From G963665005 sp963665005 (GTDB taxonomy: Bacteria > Bacillota > Clostridia > Christensenellales > SZUA-584), in NCBI GenBank assembly GCA_963665005.2, contig CAXXTQ010000001.1, positions 1-64,000 on the forward strand: a DNA stretch of 64,000 nucleotides. The letters run 5' to 3'. The translations under genes were made by a program, and so were the position numbers. Under the pieces are notes generated by a model. That model was given only the letters and a program-made list of their open reading frames with translations, made no database searches and was not told where the DNA came from. Shown piece after piece: positions 50,343-56,853 of the stretch (the stretch's first letter is position 1; every line of letters begins with the position of its first letter).

Positions 50343-50510
50343 TCGGTTGATCTCCTTTTTTCTTTCCCCTTTCGGGGAGTGAGCCTTTTAGCGCAAAGGC
50401 TCAATGCGCCCTCTATTAGTGCTAGGGAATTACACTACTGCGGATAACCTTGTTCCGGCTTCTGCCGCAATCCAGTACCGGGGATATGGAAGGCGGTTTA
50501 CGAACACCGC
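50343..50510 (-). other. Structured intergenic region with several hairpins
   Basis: No gene. On the minus strand four hairpins are visible: GGCGGT/ACCGCC next to the upstream stop, a GCGGCAG/CCGC-type element, GAGCCTT/AAGGCTC, and TCCCCGAAAGGGGA with a GAAA tetraloop just before AAAAAAGGAG. It could be a terminator followed by a 5' leader, or a small RNA. Confidence 0.45.
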
Positions 50511-50840
50511 CTAAAACGTACTCGTACTTTTTCTCTTTTTCTCTCTCCACATTGCATCCTTTGCCTCTCTGTCCGCAATAAGCTGGTGAATACGTGAGTT
50601 ATCCTCTCTCCGGCTAATTGCCATATCTTCATCGCTTTGAGGAATATAATAACCGCCTTGTGAAGTCGAACAAACCAATAATTTTTTCTTGCGCACTGCC
50701 TTCTTGATCTTATTACGAAATGTCCTATCAGCTATTATGAAGCCGTCCATTGCCATATCTTTGCGTATATCTGCCCTGGGCTTAGCATTAACCGCGCCCC
50801 TTGGAAAATATCTTCGAGCCCACCTCTCAGCAGGAATCAT
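50511..50840 (-). CDS. Basic phage protein, possibly DNA-binding
   Basis: 109 residues, 20% Arg/Lys, MIPAERWARRYFPRGAVNAK.... MDGFIIADRTFRNKIKKAVRKKKLLVCSTSQGGYYIP resembles a winged-helix unit used in phage replication-region proteins. Placement beside an HNH gene and ParB fits the early DNA module. Not assigned to a family. Confidence 0.6.
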   Translation of the reverse strand: MIPAERWARRYFPRGAVNAKPRADIRKDMAMDGFIIADRTFRNKIKKAVRKKKLLVCSTSQGGYYIPQSDEDMAISRREDNSRIHQLIADREAKDAMWREKKRKSTSTF

Positions 50841-50852
50841 TTTTCACTCCTC

Positions 50853-51485
50853 CTAATATAAAATTCCCTTCACGTGATACCTCTTAGAAAACTCTGTCCA
50901 TCCAATTGTTTCGGCTTCTTGATGGTGCACTCTGCACAGCTCTATCTTTCGATGATCACTATCATCTTTCTTGCGCCGGTTATGCCCCATGCCGATAACA
51001 TCAACGTGATGCATCTCTCCGGGAGCATTGCATACCGCGCATTTTTTATATTTCAGGCACAAATACATGTACCTGTTGATATCGTCGTATCTGTCGATCA
51101 TTGACTCCCAAGTAGGTATGTCATTCTCGAAACAAAATTCTATAAGATAATTGATAAACTCTCTCGCCAGGCTTATTGAGCAATTTGATAAAGAGAACCA
51201 TCCATAATCCTTATCTTCGTTCGCATCAATAAAGCCGCCCTTTAGCATGTGCTTCACGCTCTCTTTACCACCGATGTAATATTCGCCCATATAATCAGAT
51301 ATATCTTTAAACATTGCGTATATCTTCTTGCGCTGCTGTTCCAGTATTCTCCGGTTATCAATAAGCTCAATCACACAACGCTTACCGCCCAGGTCTATCC
51401 TGCCTTTTACCTTTTCAATATCAACAACCGCGCATACTAAAATTGATGATTCGGTATATCCCTGAATAACTCCGTAAATTCTCAT
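50853..51485 (-). CDS. Phage HNH nuclease-like protein (HNHc_6 type)
   Basis: 210 residues. The C-terminal part KCAVCNAPGEMHHVDVIGMGHNRRKKDD...ELCRVHHQEA is the HNH core of the putative HNHc nuclease family of phage recombination modules. The N-terminal half (GVIQGYTESSILVCAVVDIEKVKGRIDLGG) is beta-rich. It overlaps the upstream gene by 4 bp. Confidence 0.78.
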   Translation of the reverse strand: MRIYGVIQGYTESSILVCAVVDIEKVKGRIDLGGKRCVIELIDNRRILEQQRKKIYAMFKDISDYMGEYYIGGKESVKHMLKGGFIDANEDKDYGWFSLSNCSISLAREFINYLIEFCFENDIPTWESMIDRYDDINRYMYLCLKYKKCAVCNAPGEMHHVDVIGMGHNRRKKDDSDHRKIELCRVHHQEAETIGWTEFSKRYHVKGILY

Positions 51486-51862
51486 TTTTTCTTATTTAAT
51501 TCTTTTGCGGCTTGTGCATGACTTTGTTTGTAATCAGTTATAAAAGCACGAAGAGTAGGATTGTCTGCTTGATATAGCTTTACTCCGTAATCACGCAGAA
51601 ACAACTCATTCATACCATGTTCGTCATATCCGCATTTTTTTAAATGATCATGTATACGCGTTCGCAGCTTCTCATTTTCTTCTACTAAAAATTTGTCCAG
51701 CACCGCTTGCTGTTTTACCGCTTCACTGCATAACGTCGTTATAGATCTGCAGTCGCTGTCATATTTGACTTTCTGCTTCATGTTTTTAGCCTGAATGATA
51801 ATAGTATTTAATATTGCTAGAAGCTTGCTACGCTCCAAGCTGTAATCTATTCCCTTTTTCAT
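51482..51862 (-). CDS. Hypothetical helical phage protein
   Basis: 126 residues from ATG 51862 (GAGGGG upstream), MKKGIDYSLERSKLLAILNT.... Helical throughout, with LVEENEKLRTRIHDHLKKCGYDEHGMNELFLRDYGVKL. It lies in the early operon before the HNH gene. No family recognised. Confidence 0.58.
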   Translation of the reverse strand: MKKGIDYSLERSKLLAILNTIIIQAKNMKQKVKYDSDCRSITTLCSEAVKQQAVLDKFLVEENEKLRTRIHDHLKKCGYDEHGMNELFLRDYGVKLYQADNPTLRAFITDYKQSHAQAAKELNKKK

Positions 51863-52004
51863 TTGCGCCCCTCTCATTCTTTTTTCTTTCTTTTGTCTCT
51901 TTGTCAAATCTATTTTCTTTTTTCAGGTTAACGTTTTTAAGACAATCGCATTGCTCACCCGGATCTAAATTGCTATTACAATACGGGCATGGGTTAAAAT
52001 ACAT
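51828..52004 (-). CDS. Small Cys-rich phage protein
   Basis: 58 residues from ATG 52004, which has GAGGTGAGTTTA upstream. MYFNPCPYCNSNLDPGEQCD has a zinc-ribbon-like Cys set (CPYC, CDC); the remainder is charged and repetitive in Lys/Glu. It overlaps the next gene by 35 bases. Function unknown. Confidence 0.5.
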   Translation of the reverse strand: MYFNPCPYCNSNLDPGEQCDCLKNVNLKKENRFDKETKERKKNERGANEKGNRLQLGA

Positions 52005-52014
52005 TAAACTCACC

Positions 52015-52212
52015 TCACTTCGAATACTTTTCTCTAGCCGTTTGCGGCAGCTTTGAATACTTATCGTGTATTGCTTTTTCAATTAAGTTTGACAAATTAC
52101 GATTTTCATATTCCATTAAGATAGACGCCTCTTCTTCATGCTTAGCGCTTAGCGTAATTGCATGAGGATAGCTTCCGCCCTTTGTCCGTCCAAACATTTT
52201 GTTTTTCAACAT
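52015..52212 (-). CDS. Small RHH-like phage protein
   Basis: 65 residues, MLKNKMFGRTKGGSYPHAIT..., with ITLSAKHEEEASILMEYENRNLSNLIEKAIHDKY, compatible with a ribbon-helix-helix dimer. AAGGTG lies 8 bases before the ATG. A regulator of early genes is possible. Confidence 0.5.
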   Translation of the reverse strand: MLKNKMFGRTKGGSYPHAITLSAKHEEEASILMEYENRNLSNLIEKAIHDKYSKLPQTAREKYSK

Positions 52213-52338
52213 TATTTTTACACCTTCCCTATCGACAGGGGCGCCCTCTCTTCAAATTTTCCGCAGGACAGCTTATATTCTTACCTGTTTATGCAGCGCT
52301 TTCTTAGAAAGCTGCCTATGACATCTCTAACAATATAT

Positions 52339-52461
52339 GGAGAAGGCGGGACTCGAACCCGCAATGCAACGGTATCCAATTAGAGTTTGATGTACACAAC
52401 ATATCAGCCAAGGTTGCGATCCCTGTCATTAACTGTGCATTACCTATTCTGCCACTTCTCC
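52339..52461 (-). tRNA. tRNA-like element, 123 nt, anticodon not assignable
   Basis: On the minus strand a perfect 7-bp acceptor stem GGAGAAG/CTTCTCC closes the element, with a D-arm-like TGGCAGAATAGGTAATGC and a perfect T arm, GCGGG-TTCGAGT-CCCGC. The 73 nt between D and T arms are too long for a normal anticodon and variable arm and I cannot place an anticodon stem. CCA is not encoded. It may be a degenerate phage tRNA, a tRNA with an insertion, or a tRNA mimic. Confidence 0.45.
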
Positions 52462-52599
52462 ATGCATGAGCCGAATTCCACGGCTCTGCATCTCACATAT
52501 GTGTACGCTCGAATTTGACCCAATTGTCTTATCAGTATAATCCGAATACTGTCGCGAATGTCCCGGTTGCTCGCGCTACCATTTTATCCGGGGACTGGA

Positions 52600-52655
52600 G
52601 GAGAAGCGAGGAGTCAAACCCCGATACTCTTAGCGTCTAATTTCGCCACTTCTCC
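52600..52655 (-). tRNA. tRNA-like element, 56 nt, lacks an anticodon arm
   Basis: The same 7-bp acceptor stem GGAGAAG/CTTCTCC, a 3-bp D stem GCG/CGC around AAATTAGA (tRNA-Leu-like TGGCGAAATTAGACGC), nine bases, and a T arm CGGGG-TTTGACT-CCTCG with one G-U pair. The anticodon arm is missing. It shares its first 11 bases with the 123-nt element upstream, so the two are probably related copies. Confidence 0.4.
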
Positions 52656-52816
52656 ATGTGTGCCAAGCTTTTCACTCGACTCGTCGGTCCTCTCACCGAT
52701 AGTCACCGTACCGTACCGATTTGAAGGGTTCGCCAGTTACGGTCTTGCGCATACTCCCTTGGTTGACGCTATTTTTATAGACCTGCGTCAATTAGTCTGA
52801 AACAAGATAACGCTTA

Positions 52817-52939
52817 TCAATAATGTTTTTTTTGCTTTTTTCGCCTATAGTGATCTGTCAGCCATATTCCGCAGCAGAGCATACCAAACATAGCGAATAC
52901 GCCCATCATCCATAAAGCTACTTGTAACAGCTTATCCAT
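52817..52939 (-). CDS. Small membrane peptide of the early region
   Basis: 40 residues, MDKLLQVALWMMGVFAMFGM..., one membrane segment and a basic end (RRKKQKKHY). It is 5 bp from its upstream neighbour. Function unknown. Confidence 0.5.
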   Translation of the reverse strand: MDKLLQVALWMMGVFAMFGMLCCGIWLTDHYRRKKQKKHY

Positions 52940-52943
52940 TACG

Positions 52944-53171
52944 CTAAGCCTCTGACGCAGTTTTATACTTCGCGCTGTATAGCCACCCTTTTTTCCATTT
53001 AAGAGAAATTTCTGCTACCTCATTAATCGAAAAGTATTTGCAGTAATTCAAAATTTCTTTATCTTTAAATGCATCGCACGGCATGCCTTCAAGATAAGCT
53101 TCTTGTCCGCGCCTATATGCTCTCTGCTTTGCCTCTTCTAAACTAGCTTTTTCATGTAATTCTAATGACAT
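52944..53171 (-). CDS. Hypothetical phage protein
   Basis: 75 residues from ATG 53171 (GGAG eight bases upstream). MSLELHEKASLEEAKQRAYR at the start, then EAYLEGMPCDAFKDKEILNYCKYFSINEVAEISLKWKKGW. Helical. No family recognised; early operon. Confidence 0.55.
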   Translation of the reverse strand: MSLELHEKASLEEAKQRAYRRGQEAYLEGMPCDAFKDKEILNYCKYFSINEVAEISLKWKKGWLYSAKYKTASEA

Positions 53172-53182
53172 ATCAATCACTC

Positions 53183-53392
53183 CTAACTTTCTAAATCTTT
53201 TAGCCCAAGCAGGTGAAGGCGTATCAAAGTGTAGTCTGCTATACTGACAACGCCATCGCCGTTTACATCGCCCTTAACCGGCGGGTTAAAGGTATTCATC
53301 ATACCGATTGTGGCAAACGCCACTAGCAAGCCTATTAATGCTATAACAATGCATAACATAACCACTGATGTAAATTTTTTAACTAGTCTCAT
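53183..53392 (-). CDS. Membrane-anchored single dockerin-like repeat protein
   Basis: 69 residues: a basic start, one membrane segment (VVMLCIVIALIGLLVAFATIG), then KGDVNGDGVVSIADYTLIRLHLLGL. That is one type I dockerin half-repeat with the EF-hand-like calcium loop DVNGDGVVSIAD and its helix. True dockerins have two repeats and bind cohesins; a lone repeat on a phage membrane protein is of unknown use. It overlaps its upstream neighbour by 14 bp. Confidence 0.65.
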   Translation of the reverse strand: MRLVKKFTSVVMLCIVIALIGLLVAFATIGMMNTFNPPVKGDVNGDGVVSIADYTLIRLHLLGLKDLES

Positions 53393-53786
53393 TTTTCTTT
53401 CCTCCCAACTCTTTTTTTACCGCGGCACTATTCGCCGCCCAGGTAAAGCCACAATGCCAGGCTCCCGTTAAGCGAACAGCAAGCCCTTCATTCTCTGCTA
53501 TTAAAAGCGATAGTTTTTCATCGGCTATAGCAAGCTGTTTCATTCCTGCTTCATAGGCAGCCTCGCCAAGTTCCCTAGCATGTCTTAATGGATCCTTTTT
53601 TAACTCTTCCCAAAGTTGTTCTGCTTCAGCAAGAGTGGAAGCCTTTACACTTTTGGAACACTTAGTACACATAATATGATGCTCTCCAGTTTTATCTTTC
53701 GTGTCATAGTCAGTTATTACAATGGAGAAGCTATCTATCTCTTTACATCCGCAATCCGGACATGGTTTTAAACTGTAATCCAGCAT
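53379..53786 (-). CDS. Lar-type zinc-finger protein
   Basis: 135 residues. LKPCPDCGCKEIDSF...HHIMCTKCSKSVKASTLAEAEQLWEEL is the zinc-binding pattern of the Lar restriction-alleviation family. The C-terminal half is helical. Lar of the Rac prophage reduces type I restriction, but most phage members of the family are untested. First gene after a small ORF in the early operon. Confidence 0.68.
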   Translation of the reverse strand: MLDYSLKPCPDCGCKEIDSFSIVITDYDTKDKTGEHHIMCTKCSKSVKASTLAEAEQLWEELKKDPLRHARELGEAAYEAGMKQLAIADEKLSLLIAENEGLAVRLTGAWHCGFTWAANSAAVKKELGGKKNETS

Positions 53787-53852
53787 TTGATCCTCCTACT
53801 TTCGGCTTGTCCTAAAAAAAACTTCTCATAAAAATTGCCGTGCTTTATGTCT

Positions 53853-54014
53853 TTATAAAAGCAACAATCTTGAAAGCCGTCTGTACTGTTCTTTTTCTCT
53901 TTTCTCTTTTTCTTCTTTGGATAAAACAGGATGCAGATTTACAACCTTATATTTGCCATACTGTATTGGTGGCGATTTATAATATTTTTGACCATCCTTT
54001 GTGATTATTTCCAT
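53853..54014 (-). CDS. Small basic phage protein
   Basis: 53 residues, MEIITKDGQKYYKSPPIQYG..., then NLHPVLSKEEKEKREKEQYRRLSRLLLL. CGAGGTGATCTTA precedes the ATG. Function unknown. Confidence 0.55.
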   Translation of the reverse strand: MEIITKDGQKYYKSPPIQYGKYKVVNLHPVLSKEEKEKREKEQYRRLSRLLLL

Positions 54015-54061
54015 TAAGATCACCTCGGTTATAATTACTAATTAACTCTATTAAAAATGCT

Positions 54062-54511
54062 TTATTGTGCTTCTTTCTCTTGTGCAAACTTTAGTGTCAT
54101 AATCGCAGCAACAACCTCATCAAGCTCTTCTATTATCTGATCATACCGCGCTCTCTCTTCTTCGGTTATAACACCGTCACATCCTAAGGCAATTAGCTCA
54201 TCACGGCAGTTTAAAAAATCTGTAACCTCTTTTTGTAATTGCAATATTGCATCGGGCAAATCTTTGATTTTTATCGAAGGAAGGCATTGCCGCGCTACTT
54301 CCGAACTATTCATAATATGTTGATATGCAAGATGATGTGTGCCATATAAGCCAATCATCGCAGACACAACATCATTAGGCGGTATAGTACGTCCGGATTC
54401 ATACGCTCTTTGGCTTTCGACAGATATACACAACAGCTCAGATGCCTTTTCCTGTGTAAAACCTGCATAAAGCCTAGCAACTTTATATATGTTTCGGTAA
54501 TTGTTCTGCAT
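54062..54511 (-). CDS. XRE-family regulator of the early region
   Basis: 149 residues from ATG 54511 (CAGGAG upstream). An N-terminal HTH (YKVARLYAGFTQEKASELLCISVESQRAYESGRTIPPNDVV) is followed by a helical region ending in coiled coil. It is the second gene after the early promoter, downstream of the Cro-like gene, and may control early genes or replication. Confidence 0.72.
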   Translation of the reverse strand: MQNNYRNIYKVARLYAGFTQEKASELLCISVESQRAYESGRTIPPNDVVSAMIGLYGTHHLAYQHIMNSSEVARQCLPSIKIKDLPDAILQLQKEVTDFLNCRDELIALGCDGVITEEERARYDQIIEELDEVVAAIMTLKFAQEKEAQ

Positions 54512-54551
54512 GGTTATATCTCCTGACATTGGATATAATTAAGTCGTAAGG

Positions 54552-54746
54552 CTAAGAGGTAGATTCATCGGAAAAAAAACGCGTCCAGTTAAAACCTAAA
54601 ACTGCCCCAAGTTTCTGTGCAACTTCTGGACTTGGGCGGCGATGCCCATTCTCAATAAAGTTATACATTTGTTGAGATATACCACATATCTGAGCTATCT
54701 CGGATTGTGGTCTATCTCCTCGTGATTCGCGTAACCAATTGCGCAT
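54552..54746 (-). CDS. Cro-like XRE regulator
   Basis: 64 residues, almost entirely HTH: RGDRPQSEIAQICGISQQMYNFIENGHRRPSPEVAQKLGAVLGFNW. TAAGGAG precedes the ATG. It is the first gene of the leftward early transcript, facing the repressor gene, the place of Cro in lambdoid switches. Confidence 0.78.
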   Translation of the reverse strand: MRNWLRESRGDRPQSEIAQICGISQQMYNFIENGHRRPSPEVAQKLGAVLGFNWTRFFSDESTS

Positions 54747-54762
54747 CTTTTAACTCCTTATA

Positions 54763-54865
54763 ACTACCTTTAGTTGTTAACTAGATACATAATACTACTA
54801 CTATACGTTGTTGTCAATAGAAATTTACTACTTTTTTTACTTATACAAATACAACTATTTGTAGT
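54763..54865. promoter_or_regulatory. Three-operator genetic switch
   Basis: Three 15-bp sites share the consensus ACTAC-N5-GTTGT: O1 54763-54777 (ACTACCTTTAGTTGT), O2 54797-54811 (ACTACTATACGTTGT), O3 54851-54865 (inverted, ACAACTATTTGTAGT). O2 fills the spacer of the early promoter, O1 lies just after its -10, and O3 lies upstream of the repressor start. Repressor and Cro-like protein are the expected binders. Confidence 0.7.
54789..54817 (-). promoter_or_regulatory. Early lytic promoter
   Basis: TTGACA (54812-54817) and TATTAT (54789-54794) with a 17-bp spacer, on the minus strand in front of the Cro-like gene. Operator O2 occupies the spacer, so repressor binding would shut it off. Confidence 0.8.
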
Positions 54866-54887
54866 AATATAGAATTATGGTGAATAT

Positions 54888-55202
54888 ATGTTTGTGAAAA
54901 CATTAAAAAAGCTTAGAAATGAAAATAAAGTGTCTCAAAGCGAACTGGCAAAACATCTTTTAGTAAGTCAGCAAGCGGTTGCAAAATGGGAAACTGAACG
55001 ATCGACGCCAGATCCAGAAATGCTCCGAAAAATCGCGGCTTTTTTCAACGTATCCGTGGATTATCTCCTTGGCAATACGATTGTACGCAATTATCCTGAG
55101 CAAGTCGCCTTGCACTCAAATTTTGATAATCTGCCCGAAGAGGCAATAAAAGAAATTGAATCTCACATCGCATGGGTTAAAGAAAAATATAAAGACAAGT
55201 AA
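54888..55202 (+). CDS. CI/Xre-type prophage repressor
   Basis: 104 residues. HTH at residues 5-60 (LKKLRNENKVSQSELAKHLLVSQQAVAKWETERSTPDPEMLRKIAAFFNVSVDYLLG). No peptidase domain, so induction is not by LexA-type self-cleavage; the ImmA-like gene next to it suggests the ImmR/ImmA style, in which the protease cuts the repressor. The start follows GGTGA with short spacing. Confidence 0.85.
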   Translation: MFVKTLKKLRNENKVSQSELAKHLLVSQQAVAKWETERSTPDPEMLRKIAAFFNVSVDYLLGNTIVRNYPEQVALHSNFDNLPEEAIKEIESHIAWVKEKYKDK

Positions 55203-55272
55203 GTCCGAAAATTAGTACACTCAATATTTATAATTATACATATATTTTTTTCTCCCATTATATGGTACAATT

Positions 55273-55725
55273 ATGCAAAATAAACAATTAGCTATAGAAC
55301 AAGAAATAAATAGTCAAGGAATTATCATTGTCGAGCGCAATATAAAAAGCAGCGAGATTAAGGGTATTTATTATCAAGATACAAAGTATAAATTTATAAT
55401 TATCAATAAGAATATCCCAACATATACAGAACGAACATGCATACTCGCTGAAGAGTTAGGACATTATTATACCGGCGCCGGCAACCTTATTCTTTATGGC
55501 TATGATACGCCTGTGGCTCAAAAGCAGGAACGCGCAGCAAGGATATGGGCATACAAAAAACTTGCGCCGCCCGATCAGGTTTATCAAGCCTGTTTGTCCG
55601 GTATGGTGTGTATCTATGATTATAGTGAATATTTTGGCGTGACAGAATGGTTTATGAATAGTGCGATCGAGTACTATTTTAAAGCCGGTCTGCTTATGCC
55701 TGATATAGAATCTACCTGCGGGTAA
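55273..55725 (+). CDS. ImmA/IrrE-type metallopeptidase
   Basis: 150 residues. The zinc region reads CILAEELGHYYTG, a variant of HExxH in which the first His is replaced by Glu-Glu (AEELGH), seen in several phage ImmA proteins. KQERAARIWAYKKL is the following family motif. It should cleave the neighbouring repressor to allow induction, if the altered site is still active. Confidence 0.8.
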   Translation: MQNKQLAIEQEINSQGIIIVERNIKSSEIKGIYYQDTKYKFIIINKNIPTYTERTCILAEELGHYYTGAGNLILYGYDTPVAQKQERAARIWAYKKLAPPDQVYQACLSGMVCIYDYSEYFGVTEWFMNSAIEYYFKAGLLMPDIESTCG

Positions 55726-55743
55726 AAATAGGAGATTTTTGTT

Positions 55744-56823
55744 ATGAAAAAATCATTGTTAAGTGTAACAATTCTAATAATTTCATTATTTTTTTTCGGA
55801 TGTTCGACTCCTGCCCTTAGCACTAAAGATGATGAAAGTAGTGAATTGAACGAAATAATTGAAAATGATATCCGGCAACTTATAACCGCTGAATATGAAA
55901 ACATTGTAGATTTTGTGATGCTCAATGATTTTGGCGATGAAGGTAAAAATATCTCAGTTCATCTTTATAGCAATGTTAAGTATGCTAATTTAGGTGATTA
56001 CTTTAAGACAATTACGAATATTTGTAGTGACTATGCTACAGTTAACGAAGTTTTTATTGATAGATTAACAATATCTGTATATCAAGACGATAACCCTGCC
56101 TTTATATTTGATACAAGCGACTTTAAATCCGCCTTTTTAACTGATTATCGTAGCGGCGAAGGAAAACTGACTAAATTAAATGCTATAGATGAACTCGCCT
56201 CTATTTTCCCAGCAATGAAATTCACAGAAGCTCAGGCAAAACTTCCACAAGATGTTGTAGACACATACAATGAAGTAATGAAAAAATTAAGCGAATCACC
56301 CTCTACTCCCGAAGATATACTTTTTGAACAAATAGCCCCTGATTATGATATGACAGCATATGAATTAGAAGCATTTATGAAAAATGCTATAGTCGGAATG
56401 AATGGAGGAGAATATACACCCCTGCCGGATAATTTTGGATTTGAATATATTGAAGCCCCTGGTTCTGTTTACACTACCACCGGAAAAGAAAATGGGTTAA
56501 TGGATACGGGCATGTATGCCTCAGGTGTTATTTTAAATTTTGAAATAACACCCGAAGAGCTTAGCTACTTCATATTAGAAAATGAACACGGGCAAATGTT
56601 GATCGCTCAAGATAAAACTATAGATAAAATAGGAAATACTGAACGCTGGGATCAATTAAAAGAAGGGGATAACGTTACAGTATATTTTGCTTATCAAGGA
56701 TGGATTGATGAAGATTTCTATACTGGCGGTAACGGAATATATTTTACATGCCTATTAGAACATGAAGATATATCTGAACAAAAGAAATGGATACAAAAAT
56801 GGTATAATGACTATATTTCATAG
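55744..56823 (+). CDS. Prophage lipoprotein (lysogenic conversion candidate)
   Basis: 359 residues with a lipoprotein signal: KKSLLSVTILIISLFFFGCS, lipobox Cys20. The mature protein has a helical acidic linker, then a region with FYTGGNGIYFTCLLEH near the end; residues about 215-330 look like an OB- or DUF-type beta domain (GMYASGVILNFEIT). It is expressed in the lysogeny operon between ImmA and integrase. Lipoproteins in this position (Ltp of phage TP-J34) block superinfecting phage DNA entry, a possible role here. Confidence 0.75.
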   Translation: MKKSLLSVTILIISLFFFGCSTPALSTKDDESSELNEIIENDIRQLITAEYENIVDFVMLNDFGDEGKNISVHLYSNVKYANLGDYFKTITNICSDYATVNEVFIDRLTISVYQDDNPAFIFDTSDFKSAFLTDYRSGEGKLTKLNAIDELASIFPAMKFTEAQAKLPQDVVDTYNEVMKKLSESPSTPEDILFEQIAPDYDMTAYELEAFMKNAIVGMNGGEYTPLPDNFGFEYIEAPGSVYTTTGKENGLMDTGMYASGVILNFEITPEELSYFILENEHGQMLIAQDKTIDKIGNTERWDQLKEGDNVTVYFAYQGWIDEDFYTGGNGIYFTCLLEHEDISEQKKWIQKWYNDYIS

Positions 56824-56853
56824 TTAATCTTCACTTGTTGGATAAGGATATTT

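Larger units (their letters stand above)
52213..52816. other. 600-bp gene-free region holding two tRNA-like elements
   Basis: No convincing protein gene on either strand. Apart from the two tRNA-like elements (52339-52461 and 52600-52655) there is a GTCCCGG/CCGGGGAC hairpin at about 52559-52595 and, on the minus strand, a CAGTAT/ATACTG stem with a 7-base loop near 52535-52553. Confidence 0.5.
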
